NCBI GenBank assembly: GCA_027596945.1
Contig: JADGJH010000423.1
Location: 1 to 18,886 of the forward strand
Source: Physocladia obscura
Taxonomy: Eukaryota; Chytridiomycota; Chytridiomycetes; Chytridiales; Chytriomycetaceae
Reading direction: 5' to 3'
DNA length: 18,886 bases
Shown: in pieces, positions 9,077 to 17,635 of the stretch
Position numbering within the stretch: position 1 is the first letter of the stretch
Layout: each line of letters begins with the position of its first letter
Program-made: the position numbers and the translations under genes
The notes under the pieces: model-generated
Database searches by the model: none
Told to the model about the DNA's origin: nothing
The model's input: only the letters and a program-made list of their open reading frames with translations

Positions 9077-10524
9077 ATGAGTCACCCTGAGCATGTGGGT
9101 GAGGATAAAATGAACAGAAGTAAAGAACATAAAGAAACAAAAAACACAATTATGAGCATCCCAGTCCAGTTTGAGCAAACGCCTTCCAGCACAACAATAT
9201 TTTCAGCAGAAGACGAAGCAAAGGAAAGTAAAGGATTCGAAAACCAAGCGGACAAGAGGGCAAAACAATCGCACGTGGAATCACAATCGCAAGCAGTGCG
9301 CAGTCTCTTTAGCGCAACGTTGTGCGGTGATCTTCTCACTAGCGCCACTGCTCGCTCGTCATCCCATCCCAAAATTCCCATCTGTCTTGATACGGATTTG
9401 AGTGTGCAGGAAGCTTGCAACGCGCTTGCTGAGCACAAAATTTCGTCAGCTCCTGTATACAGGTGTTTATTTTTGTTATTTATTTATTTCTATTCTCTCT
9501 CTTTCGCGTTCTTTGTTCTCCTTCAAATCGGACCGTCTAACATCGACAAACATCATAAATCAGCCCTGACCAAGGAGGATTTGTTGGCATGTTCGACTAC
9601 CGCGACTTGGTAACGTACGTGCTCGAAGTGTTCCGCAAGCTCCCAAAAGAAGAAAAGGAAAAGGAATTTGACACAAGTCTCGAAATCACTGATATTATCA
9701 AACGTGCATCACTTGACCGTACCGGCGTACCTATTAAACTCGTGTCGAACCTGTCCAATCAAAATCCGCTTGTCGCCGTGTACACCGACACGCCATTGCT
9801 TGATGCCCTGCATGAGTTTGCTAGAAACCCGCAGTTGCACCGTCTTGTTGTCCTCGAAAAGTCTCTAGACGACAACGACCGTTTTATTGGTGTTTTGAGC
9901 CAGAGTTTGGTCTGTTCGCTGGTTGCTGAGAAGTTTGGTCGTCTGGCGAAAAAGGTTGGCGTTGCTCGTGAGATTGGCTGGCCCGTCGGTGAACTGTCAC
10001 TGCAAAATCTCGGCCTGATTATTAAAGATGCTGTAATTACTGTGGATTTAAATGATTCGGTAAGATAAAACTTCCAACTTCTGATGATCAATTTTTAAAA
10101 TTTTTGACAGGTCCTTGACGCGCTATACTTGATGCACAAATACAACACAAGCTCTGTGGCGATCGTCGATAAGGCCCATGGACACGCGAGACTCGAAGGT
10201 AGCATCAGTATGACAGACATTAAAGAGATCCTGTCGTCGCGTGGCGGCTGGCGGCATCTATACGACGCGTGCTTCCGATTCTTTGTGCAACTGCGGAGCC
10301 AGCAAGGTCTGGATGCAAACGGAGCGGACCGTGTGCCGCTGTTTACTGTGCACCCGTCGACGCCACTGATTACCGCCGTGGAGAAGATGGCAGCAACAAA
10401 GACGCATCGCGTGTGGATTGTTGGCGAGTCTGGAAAGGGCGAAGTGCTCGGTGTATTGGGAATGAGCGACGTGATGCCCGTTCTTTTAGAGTCGTGTGGC
10501 ATTTTGGAAGAAGAGTCGGCTTGA
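9077..10524 (+). CDS. Four-CBS-domain protein, Sds23/AMPK-gamma-like
   Basis: Exons 9077-9462, 9564-10059 and 10111-10524 give 431 aa. Introns are 101 bp (GTGTTT...AATCAG, with a TCTAAC branch-like site) and 51 bp (GTAAGA...GACAG). Residues 1-75 are a polar, charged tail. Four CBS motifs follow: about 76-150 (HKISSAPVY joined by splicing to SPDQGGFVGMFDYRDLVTYV), about 175-240 (VYTDTPLLDALHEFARNPQL, HRLVVLE), about 265-345 (VLDALYLMHKYNTSSVAIVD, SISMTDIKEIL) and about 355-425 (LFTVHPSTPLITAVEKMAAT, HRVWIV, GVLGMSDVMPVL). Two such pairs (Bateman modules) bind adenine nucleotides in AMPK gamma/Snf4. The stretch between CBS3 and CBS4 and the THRVWIV motif look most like the Sds23/Moc1 group, which acts on PP2A-type phosphatases and stress or nutrient responses. 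I prefer Sds23-like but cannot exclude a gamma-like subunit. Codons are more GC-ending than in beta-COP. PIG-P follows 49 bp downstream. Confidence 0.92.
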
Positions 10525-10573
10525 TATTTTTATTTTTGTTAATAAGTGCGTTGGTTTATTCACTGAAATTTTG

Positions 10574-10981
10574 ATGGTTGTTTCGTCAGCATCTGCGTCT
10601 GGATTTGGAGTGTCGCTGGCTGCAACGCTCGCATGTATTGCGTGGCTACTATGGGCTCTTGTTCCAGACAATATTCTTGCGCAGATGCACATTACATACT
10701 ATCCAGCAAAGTATTGGGCTGGCGTGCTTCCTGTTTTTGTGCTTGGCCTAATCCCCTTCACCTTGGCTGTGTTTGCCGCCATCAATCTGCGCAACACAGC
10801 TCCGTTCCACGCCAAACGCTCTCTGACTGATCAGCATGCCCACGTTGCTGCCCCCGGGTTGGACATAGTAAGCTCGTGTTCGGACATTCCCATTTGCAAA
10901 GTCAACAAAGCCATGTTTTACAACAAACCGCATCGCAGTTTTCGCTCTGCCAAGTCGTCCATATCATCATCAATGTTATAG
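10574..10981 (+). CDS. GPI19: PIG-P subunit of GPI-GlcNAc transferase
   Basis: A single exon of 135 aa with the PIG-P domain. PIG-P is a small ER membrane subunit of the complex that transfers GlcNAc to phosphatidylinositol, the first step of GPI-anchor synthesis. The N-terminal half holds two membrane helices (about residues 11-31, GVSLAATLACIAWLLWALVP, and about 49-72, VLPVFVLGLIPFTLAVFAAI) joined by the conserved loop with HITYYPAKYWA. The C-terminal part carries the conserved DIPICKVNKAMFY motif, followed by a basic and Ser-rich tail (HRSFRSAKSSISSS). Length fits the family (about 120-160 aa). The ATG at 10574 is the only one in the open frame ahead of the first helix. The gene starts 49 bp after the stop of the CBS gene on the same strand, so its promoter must lie within or overlap that gene, or the two share a transcript. 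Confidence 0.93.
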   Translation: MVVSSASASGFGVSLAATLACIAWLLWALVPDNILAQMHITYYPAKYWAGVLPVFVLGLIPFTLAVFAAINLRNTAPFHAKRSLTDQHAHVAAPGLDIVSSCSDIPICKVNKAMFYNKPHRSFRSAKSSISSSML

Positions 10982-10987
10982 AATAAA
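10982..10987 (+). promoter_or_regulatory. Poly(A) signal AATAAA abutting the PIG-P stop
   Basis: AATAAA begins at the base right after the PIG-P TAG codon, implying a very short 3' UTR. Confidence 0.5.
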
Positions 10988-11148
10988 TTGTTATTAATTG
11001 TCATAAAACGAATTATTCACATCGCATTCAACCCAAAAATACCCAACATCATTCAATTATATCGACGACAACAGTCTGCTCTATGATCACGACAGAATTT
11101 CCATCCGCGCACTGGTATGTGATTCTGCCTGACTGTGTCACCGGCCAA
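10988..11148. other. Noncoding gap after PIG-P
   Basis: No gene is recognised. A short plus frame starting with an ATG at 11082 (MITTEFPSAHWYVILPDCVT) runs on only briefly and matches nothing I know. Confidence 0.35.
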
Positions 11149-11484
11149 TTAATATCTAAAGCTTTGGTGTTGCTTTCGTTGTTTTTTTAATTCCGCAGCT
11201 ATTTGGCTTTTGGCTCTGTGCCTAAAAACGGTGGTAATTATTAAGGAAACATAACATCTGCTTTTGGAATTGCTGCTATTAGTAGCAGTGGTGATTTCCA
11301 GCTTTTTCGGACTTAAACTTCTCAGCATTGGACGGTGAGACACCACATTTATAGAACACTGATTGGTTTGACTGACATTAATACCGAGTATATGATTAGA
11401 TTCGGTTGGCAAACCGCTGAATGAGTTTATTTATGTTGAGAATTGGTCTATCGGGCCATCACTCCAAGAAATACTTTTATTCAT
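11149..11484 (-). other. Unassigned minus-strand ORF, possible gene remnant
   Basis: On the minus strand one frame runs from an ATG at 11484 (MNKSISWSDGPIDQFST) through one TAA at about 11432 and then stays open to a stop at 11149 (GLPTESNHILGINVSQTNQC, SPKKLEITTATNSSNSKS, ending RAKSQIAAELKKQRKQHQSF). The composition is protein-like, with a basic end, but I recognise no domain. I found no intron that removes the TAA while keeping the frame. It may be a recently broken gene, the last exon of something unresolved, or chance. Confidence 0.3.
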
Positions 11485-11878
11485 TTTTTAAATTCAGAGA
11501 AACTTAGTTTTGTTAGCATAGAAATAATTGTGAGCACAGGAAACTATGTGTAATTATTGTTTTTCTAGTTTGTTTTTATCTTGACTTCTTTTTTTCCTCT
11601 CAGCAGAGACAGTTAAAAAAACCTCTTCCCTTCTCTCCAACCCTTTATTATTTATTATTAGCTTTTTTCTTTTTCTTTTTTTTCTTTTTCCAACTGTTTC
11701 CACCCCCTTACCCCGAGATAAATTGTCCTTCCAAGAAAGTAGAAAATAAAGGAGACCCAATAAAAGAATAAAAAGAAAACCAAAGAAAAGCCGAAAAGCG
11801 AAAAATTGAGATAGACACAAAATTGAAATGAAAAAAAAAGAACAAAATAAAATTTAAAAAACGAAGAATACAATTTGA
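11485..11878. other. Low-complexity 3' region of the kinase gene
   Basis: Strongly AT-biased sequence with long T-rich and A-rich tracts (for example 11661-11690 and 11820-11860). Minus-strand ORFs here are only F/L/K/R-rich translations of these tracts. TTTATT motifs near 11645-11655 (AATAAA on the minus strand) could serve as poly(A) signals for the kinase. No gene is seen. Confidence 0.5.
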
Positions 11879-14032
11879 TCAAGTTGTATCGGCGCTGACA
11901 ACCCATGGATGTCTCATAATGTCCTTAATTGTCGCTCTTTTTCTTGGGTCCTTCTCAAGCATCCAACGAATCAAATTACTGACGTTGGAGCTGAGAATAG
12001 TATTGCGCGGTGCTAGTGGAGCAGATAATCTCACAACGTCATTCAGACTTTCGAACGGTGCTTCGCCGGCTAGCATTATATACAGACAACACCCAAGGGA
12101 CCATACTTCACATTCTATTCCACGAAATACTTTTCCGGTTAGAATTTCTGGTGCCGCGTATTGCAAAGTCCTTTTTTTTTTTTTTGACCCAAATCAGTTT
12201 TTAAAAAAACAAAAAACCTTACTTCATACTCACCCCAAGAACATACTATCACCGTTGCTTATGAAATTACTAAAAATAGTCGCACTTCCAAAGTCAATTA
12301 GCTTAACATTAAAGTCTTTGTCAATCAGAATCTGTAAACGAGAAAAAACAAATGAGAAAATGACGAAAAGAAAAAGTTTATTACGTTTTCATCTTTGATA
12401 TCTTGATGTATTATATTAATAGAAGTCAAATACGCGATGGCAGATACAATTTGAACAAACACTTTTCTTGCCTGTAAAAATAATAAAATAAAAAGATATT
12501 ACATAAGACTATAGATTTAAAATACTGAAAAAAAGAACGGACTTGATCTTCAGTGAAACGTTGATAAAACTCAATACACTCAAACAAATCACATGAACTT
12601 CTGCGTTCAAGAGGAGTTCCTCTGACAATACCACATCCACCGCTAGCATGTTGAAACAAAACTTCGCCCGAATTAAGTGTGCTATTGCTACTTGCAAGTG
12701 ATACTGTAGGAGACTTGAGCTGCGGTATCGAACCAATTGTGCTGGTGCTACTAGCACAACTAAACGTCGATACTGAATTTGGAGTACACCAAGCGCCGCC
12801 ATGGAGCTCTGTGATAAGGTATAAATAAATATTGTCTGAAAAGTAGTCCAAGAATTTGATGATGTTCTTGTGATGAACCTGAAAAAAATGAAAATGAAAA
12901 TTAAAATGTGAAAATTTATTTTTAACACTAACGTGCTTCAAAATATACACTTCTATTGGAATAACGCCTAGCACAGGATCTCTCACCCATGCTTTTGCAG
13001 GAACTTTCTCTCGCAGGATAAACTTGACGGCAACTTCAACCCCGTCGCTTTTTCTAATTGCGGAAGTAACAAATCCAAAGCCTCCACTTCCAAGACATAC
13101 GGGATTGGGAAGATAGATTGATAGAAACTTTGGATCCATGGTATGTAATGGAGGTAGAACGGCTTTTGGTGGGGGAATAGATTCGATAGCCTTATTGCTT
13201 GGAGTATGTGTCGTTGAAAGTGGGGGTTGAGATGTTAAATTTTGGAAATTATACGAATTTGATTGATTAATCTGATGCTGAAATGGGATATGTTGCTGGT
13301 AATTGTGCGACTGTTGCTGTTGCTGTTGCTGCTGATGTTGCTGTTGATAATGATGATGATATCGATATGCGTCCATGCCTTGGTTAAACAAATGAGAAGA
13401 TGCTGGAGCTGATTTCGCATATATTGACTGCCCAAGATTACTACTATTGTTGCTGTTGCTTTGAGACGAAGATTGTAATGCATATTCGGTTGATGAAAAA
13501 TTTGGGAAGATTTCAGGACAGATGTTTGTGTTTTCTGATTGTGCAGGCAAAGTTTGGAGGTCGCCAGAAGCTAATGAAATATTTGCAATCACATGATCAA
13601 AACAATACAAAAATGAGAAAAAGAAAAAAAAGAAAATTGCAGCAACAAACCAGCAGACGAATAAGGCCTCTGGCTTGCGTTTCTACTAATTGAAGAGTTT
13701 TTTGGTGGTAACAGCGATCCAGTCAAAGGATTTGGGTTCAGCCAGTCACTCTGATTTCTTTTGGCCATCGCATGAATACCCAGTGCCGACGTGCTTGCAC
13801 TACCATGAACATAATGGTCATTACTTTTGTTGAAATTAATGGCGTTGTGACTGGGGCATGAGCTTTGGTGACAATCGTTTGTCGTGTTGTTCACGCCATA
13901 TGAAGCTGGGTGTGTCTCGAGAGTGTGTGGAAAAGCCGAAGTATTTGCCAAATTCAGATTTAAGTTTGAACTTGAGGTTGCGTTTGAATTTGCAGACGGA
14001 TTCGCGTTATTTGACGACAAGCTGAGGCTCAT
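11879..14032 (-). CDS. PAS-kinase-like Ser/Thr protein kinase, 6 exons
   Basis: Minus-strand exons 14032-13651, 13570-12933, 12878-12543, 12471-12385, 12331-12234 and 12170-11879 give 610 aa, in frame throughout; introns are 53-80 bp. Residues 1-280 are disordered: Ser/Asn-rich, then His/Gln-rich with poly-Q. The kinase domain (about 280-605) has the Gly loop GSGGFG (288-293), VAVK with Lys310, IPIEVYILKH with Glu334, VHHKNIIKFLDYF, DLFECIEF, the catalytic loop IIHQDIKDEN (474-481), DFG (494-496), YAAPEILTG (518-526), VWSLGCCLYIMLAGEAPF and MLEKDPRKRATIKDIMRHPW. ELHG...DLFECIE, HxDIKDEN and KLIDFGSA are hallmarks of the PAS kinase (PASK/Psk) group, which regulates glucose and glycogen metabolism. 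No PAS domain is recognisable in the N-terminus. Two oddities: HQD replaces HRD, and about 69 Ser-rich residues are inserted after the hinge (368-436). An in-frame TAG lies upstream of the ATG. Confidence 0.9.
13290..13375 (-). repeat. CAG/CAA poly-glutamine tract inside the kinase gene
   Basis: Plus-strand TGTTGCTGT repeats encode, on the minus strand, HHHYQQQH followed by a run of eight Q and more QQ pairs in the disordered kinase N-terminus (about residues 199-225). Codons are mixed CAA and CAG, so length polymorphism is likely but tempered. Confidence 0.75.
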
Positions 14033-14376
14033 TATTGGCGCCGTGTTCAAGAAGTAATACTAATGTTCTTTCTGTTATCGAGGAGTGAAGAAAAACTGCA
14101 GCCGCGCAAGAGAGAGTTCCGCAGCTGCAATTAGTGCTAAAGTTTTCGCGCTTTCGTGTTTTTGGGTTGTTGGTTTGTCTGACCAGCACCAGGTCTTTTT
14201 TCCTTTTTCAATGCTTTGATTTTCTTTTGGCATGGGGAAAGACGGTCTGGGCCCATTTTGACATTTTGACAGCTCAGCGCTTGTTTCGCTCAACCCAATT
14301 CTCTTTCAATTCCCTGCACTGAATTGATAGAATTCGACTGTGGAACTGTTCAGTCGAAACTGCATAAACCTGGCTA
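14033..14376. promoter_or_regulatory. Upstream region of the kinase gene
   Basis: No gene is supported here. Minus-strand frames at 14075-14293 and 14007-14189 are open but match nothing and are separated from the kinase ATG by an in-frame stop. Local GC content is higher around 14090-14150 (GCAGCCGCGC). The kinase promoter and 5' UTR probably lie here. Confidence 0.4.
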
Positions 14377-14691
14377 ATGAACAAAAAAAATATGAATAGA
14401 AATAAAATGTGTAAACATGTGCAGCAGAATGTAGGTGTCACTTGTATTGCTTTTCTTGCTTTTTTCTTGCGGTCAACAATGTCACTCGATACCGTTCCCG
14501 GCCCGATGAATTTGCCTGTTAGTATTCCTGTCTTTAATGTCTTCAATGACATAATACATCCAGTTTCTCTTTGTGTATTGGGCTATATGTTGTTTGCTGA
14601 TTCTCGTTCTATCCTACGTCAGTTCAAACCAACACTGGCGTCTCTGTTGTCAGCTCTCCCATACAAGACATTCTATTCTGCAATCAAATAA
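14377..14691 (+). CDS. Possible small membrane protein ORF (104 codons)
   Basis: A plus-strand frame of 104 codons, with a better start perhaps at the ATG at 14479 (SLDTVPGPMNLPVSIPVF). Two hydrophobic stretches are visible: VTCIAFLAFFL before that ATG and about 18 residues around PVSLCVLGYMLF, followed by a basic helix ending LPYKTFYSAIK. The TAA stop overlaps an AATAAA hexamer, as seen near the ends of several real genes here. A competing minus-strand ORF covers part of the same bases (14274-14552). I recognise no family, and the call rests only on ORF length and composition. Confidence 0.3.
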   Translation: MNKKNMNRNKMCKHVQQNVGVTCIAFLAFFLRSTMSLDTVPGPMNLPVSIPVFNVFNDIIHPVSLCVLGYMLFADSRSILRQFKPTLASLLSALPYKTFYSAIK

Positions 14692-15634
14692 ATTGTGTTC
14701 AAGCAATCAGTACCGCCTATCTTTCTTGCTTTGGAAATTGCGTTTTTTGACTTTTCCCACTTCTTGGGTGCTCCTGATCTATCATGGCCTTCAGAAACCC
14801 CATTAATAAAACAAATAAACAGATTGCGAGTAAGTGTAAATAAAAGCTGTCAGTTCCCCATCACCAGCTGCCAGAGTGCCTATAATACTGTCTTTAATTA
14901 TCCAGAGTGGTCTTGCAATGACCAATTAATGTTAATATGCTCAAAACAGCCAGAATAAAAAAACCCACTGACCTCCAAATGAATATGAGCGCTGATTTTT
15001 GAGAACTACAATGAAATCCGCAAAGTTTTCAATTTTGACTCCATCAGCTTTGATTTGACCAACTCTTGAACTGGTTACCATTGTTTTGGCTGTCAATTTG
15101 GGAGTTGCAGTCACCAAAAGTGCTGTTTTCAAATTGGCTGCAGTTTCATTGAATTCAGCTGTTGGAAGGATTTTTGCATTCTCATTTTTCTGAAACTTGT
15201 AATTCTTGACAATTGGAATTAGTTTCAGAGCAAACCTAGCTGGAATTACAACAAGAAAAACAGCAAAAAATGAATTTTGTCCAAAAATCACAATAGTCTC
15301 TTTCACCCAGAAACTGAAAATAAACATACAACAAGTGTCCAGAGCCTTCTATTTCAGACAAAAAAAACCAAAAAAAAAATATGAATGTGATGCTTTTGGC
15401 ACTGGGGTGTGGTGCCAACAGGTTTTTGTATTCTGTACGTTCAAGGCACAGATTTTTTCTTTTGATTTTCAAAATGTATATTGAGAATGTACAAAAAGTT
15501 CTGGGGTTAATAATAAGCAACTATAATCAAAGCCTTTAAAGTTCAAGGAGAACTGCCCTAATAAGTACTGTAAAGTGACAAATTTGCATTAATTTAGATG
15601 ACTATCAAACTGAGTGTATTTATGCAAAAATTAA
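14692..15634. other. AT-rich region with an unassigned minus-strand ORF
   Basis: No gene is firmly supported. A minus-strand frame at 14941-15327 is protein-like in its second half (KILPTAEFNETAANLKTALL, VTATPKLTAKTMVTSSRVGQ, KADGVKIENFADFIVVLKNQ, SYSFGG) and is followed by a possible 5' splice site (GGTCAGTGG) near 14980. Upstream, TTTCAG and TTCCAG could be acceptors. I recognise no domain; it may be an isolated exon or a relic of a repeat element. The rest is noncoding as far as I can see. Confidence 0.3.
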
Positions 15635-16089
15635 ATGTCCAATGATAAGAATATGGTCTCTCTTTCAAACATACAATCATATTTTGAGAGAAAATGTACA
15701 ACAATTGTAATTAAAAAAGATTATGGGTTCAATTCAAATTTATCTGATGTCGAATTAGATGATATTGAAAATGATGCTACTTTGATAATAAATGAGGGAG
15801 TTGTATTATTTAGAAAGATGATTTAAAATGGTTCTTATGTTCTCTTACATCCAGTGGTTCCAGTGTGGCTATGGGTACAACAACAAAGAGGTTGCCAGAT
15901 GATACCATCTCAGTGATAAGTGTACATCTAAAATGTCAAACTAATTTAAAGGATTCGAAATGGAAGGATTTGGATACTGATGGTGATGTGAAATTACAAA
16001 TGATTGAGAATGGTCATGATGGAATTACTAGATTTTTGAATTGTGTATTTCATGTGAGGGATCATCCAACACAGAATATAGACAACTAA
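15635..16089 (+). other. Two unassigned plus-strand ORFs, possibly one broken gene
   Basis: Frames at 15635-15826 (SLSNIQSYFERKCTTIVIKK, LSDVELDDIENDATLIINEG) and 15865-16089 (TTKRLPDDTISVISVHLKCQ, KWKDLDTDGDVKLQMIENGH, RFLNCVFHVRDHP) are in different frames about 40 bp apart. Both use AT-rich codons like the transposase relic. I found no intron that joins them in frame. They could be pieces of one decayed gene or mobile element. No homology recognised. Confidence 0.3.
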
Positions 16090-16249
16090 AATTCAAGACA
16101 AAATTCAAAATTGTTTATGATTATATAGAGCTTCTGCTTTCACAAATTTTGTGACGAGTCTCTGCGAAATCAAATCAATAAACATACAACTGTCTGAAAT
16201 TATCAAATGTACAATTATTTTTGAATGAATTTAGCAGAAAGTAACCCAT

Positions 16250-16530
16250 TTTTTCCCGCTTCTGTCTTCACTGTTGATCAAAGCGAAAATCTAACGTTTC
16301 AGCAGGATTTACCATCAGTGTTTAGCGCATGTGCAACAGCGTTGTAGAAGCCGATTCCACCATTTATATCAGTTTTTAAACCAACTTTATACAGTATGTC
16401 CGATTTTTGGTTGGGTTTTGATAATCATGGCCACACACACTGATCACAATTGTTGAATGAACATCAACTTATCAACTTCATAACCTTCAGCATTGCGCAA
16501 ATCAGGTGAATTATATGTAGATTGAAGTTT
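16250..16530 (-). pseudogene. Degenerate coding remnant, ankyrin-like in places
   Basis: Minus-strand translation gives SPDLRNAEGYEVDKLMFIQQ in one frame, then after a stop VAMIIKTQPKIGHTV, and after a further break KVGLKTDINGGIGFYNAVAH, ending near 16290. The last piece resembles the A-x-x-G-H spacing of ankyrin repeats only loosely. Stops and shifts mean it is not a functional gene. The assignment is weak. Confidence 0.25.
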
Positions 16531-16589
16531 AAAAAGGGTGTATTGCAGTGGATTAGCCCGCCAACCGCCGTCGGGAAATCTAATTTGGG

Positions 16590-16991
16590 CTAGCTTAATG
16601 CGATGGAAGTAGCACTGTATACATTATCCAGGATGGCAGAGTTGTCAGGCTGGATAGGGTTGAACTGGGCCACGGTAGTGATTAAATTTTTGTAGCATAC
16701 TGAGTAAAGAGCGGTGAGAGCGGGGAGGGGGATCTTGGCCGTCAAGTTGGCAAAGTAGTTGGTGCAGTCGGACTCAGCAATACGAGGACACTGGGATTGA
16801 ACCCGTTGAGTAACAGAAAGTCCCTGGTGATGGCGGCAAAGTAGCTGAAGATGGCGTTAACCAGTGCCATTGCATTCTGTGCGTTCTGTTCAAATTGTTC
16901 AAGTTCGTTGTCAGCGATAACGGCCTGGATGGCGTTGGTCTGTCGCAGCACGTGTGAATAAAAGCACCATTGACAGTAGTGACACCAGCAT
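16590..16991 (-). pseudogene. Frameshifted gene for a small secreted protein
   Basis: On the minus strand an ATG at 16991 starts a typical signal peptide (MLVSLLSMVLLFTRAA). About 15 codons later the sensible frame moves by one base into NAIQAVIADNELEQFEQNAQ and AMALVNAIFSYFAAITRDFL, to about 16800. It then moves again, returning to the original frame, for QCPRIAESDCTNYFANLTAK, LTALYSVCYKNLITTVAQFN and a stop at 16590-16592. Read piecewise it would be a secreted protein of about 133 aa with Cys residues in the C-terminal half. The two shifts cancel, and no introns explain them. The segment is distinctly more GC-rich than its flanks. It is either a decayed gene or an intact one carrying two sequence errors. 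Family unknown. Confidence 0.55.
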
Positions 16992-17214
16992 GCTGCCTAT
17001 AACCGCGGACACAATCGACCAAGCACAATTTGGTGCAGCAGTCGGTCAAGTTTTCAAAATTAGCTTGCGAAACGACGATTATAGAAAATGGCCAATGAAG
17101 ATGGCTTTAATTCCAAAACTGGATAGAATTCTGGATGCCGAGGCGATCAAAAAAGGGACTGCACAGCTGACAGCTGGAAAATATATTCCCCCACATTTAA
17201 AGAGAAAAGTTTGA
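16954..17214 (+). other. Plus ORF leading into the eIF2A-like remnant
   Basis: An 86-codon frame whose first 30 codons overlap the signal-peptide end of the minus-strand pseudogene and are probably chance. The last part (LTAGKYIPPHLKRK, about 17165-17211) resembles the PPHLR-type motif that precedes the basic tail of eIF2A. I treat this end as the start of the pseudogene described next. Confidence 0.35.
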
Positions 17215-17600
17215 GCGGCTGCTGTCTCGTCGCATGCAAAAGTTCGCGAAGAACAATTGAGGCCTCAAGGACGTATTGGGAGGAAAAATCTGAGATGAAA
17301 AATGCAAAAAAGAGAGAGTACAAAAAGGCAGTCGGACGGAAACACTGGATCATTTAGTAGTACTGTAGAACAAACTGGTCCTGTTATCCCTGTATTCATT
17401 CCCGTTGAAGGCGGTTTAAAGGTTCTTGAATTTGAGAAGAAAGTCAAGGAATGCAAATGAAGCTGATTCAGATTGCCTGCTAAAAAAGAAACAAATTAAC
17501 GGAGAGACTTTGAAATTGACGCATATTCAAAAAACTGCCGGTGAAGAAGCATTGCCGAAAGAGTTGGCAAATTTGAATTTGCAACTGCAGATCAGCAATT
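17160..17600 (+). pseudogene. C-terminal remnant of an eIF2A-like gene
   Basis: Pieces of a basic C-terminal tail appear in the right order in shifting plus frames: KYIPPHLKRK (to 17211), then HAKVREEQLRPQGRIGRKN (17233-17289), then SEMKNAKKREYKKAVG (17289-17337) ending at a TAG (17355), then TVEQTGPVIPVFIPVEGG and [11 protein letters not shown] ending at a TGA (17458), then [17 protein letters not shown] and [13 protein letters not shown] (to about 17580). The order of a PPHLR-like motif, a KNxKKREAKK-type basic stretch and a final GExLxLTQIxKIxxExxLxKEL helix matches the end of translation initiation factor eIF2A. The WD-repeat body is absent upstream, and there are at least three stops or shifts. 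This is a truncated, decayed copy; a functional gene would be elsewhere. The last piece reads in frame into cyclophilin B, which I regard as chance. Confidence 0.55.
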
Positions 17601-17635
17601 ATAATAACTTTTGTGGTTTCCTGTTTCTCCAAAAA

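Noticed and set aside
10496..10573. An upstream extension of the PIG-P reading frame overlapping the CBS gene
   Set aside because: It contains no ATG before 10574, and the PIG-P domain starts right after that codon.
11554..11906. Hydrophobic and basic minus-strand ORFs after the kinase stop
   Set aside because: They are translations of T- and A-rich tracts with no further support.
13200..14032. A PAS domain in the kinase N-terminus
   Set aside because: The first 280 residues are Ser/Asn/Gln-rich and disordered-looking; no PAS-like pattern is visible.
14007..14189. Ankyrin-like phrase LVLLLEHGANNEP upstream of the kinase
   Set aside because: Only one short phrase is present and it overlaps the kinase start in another frame; there is no second repeat.
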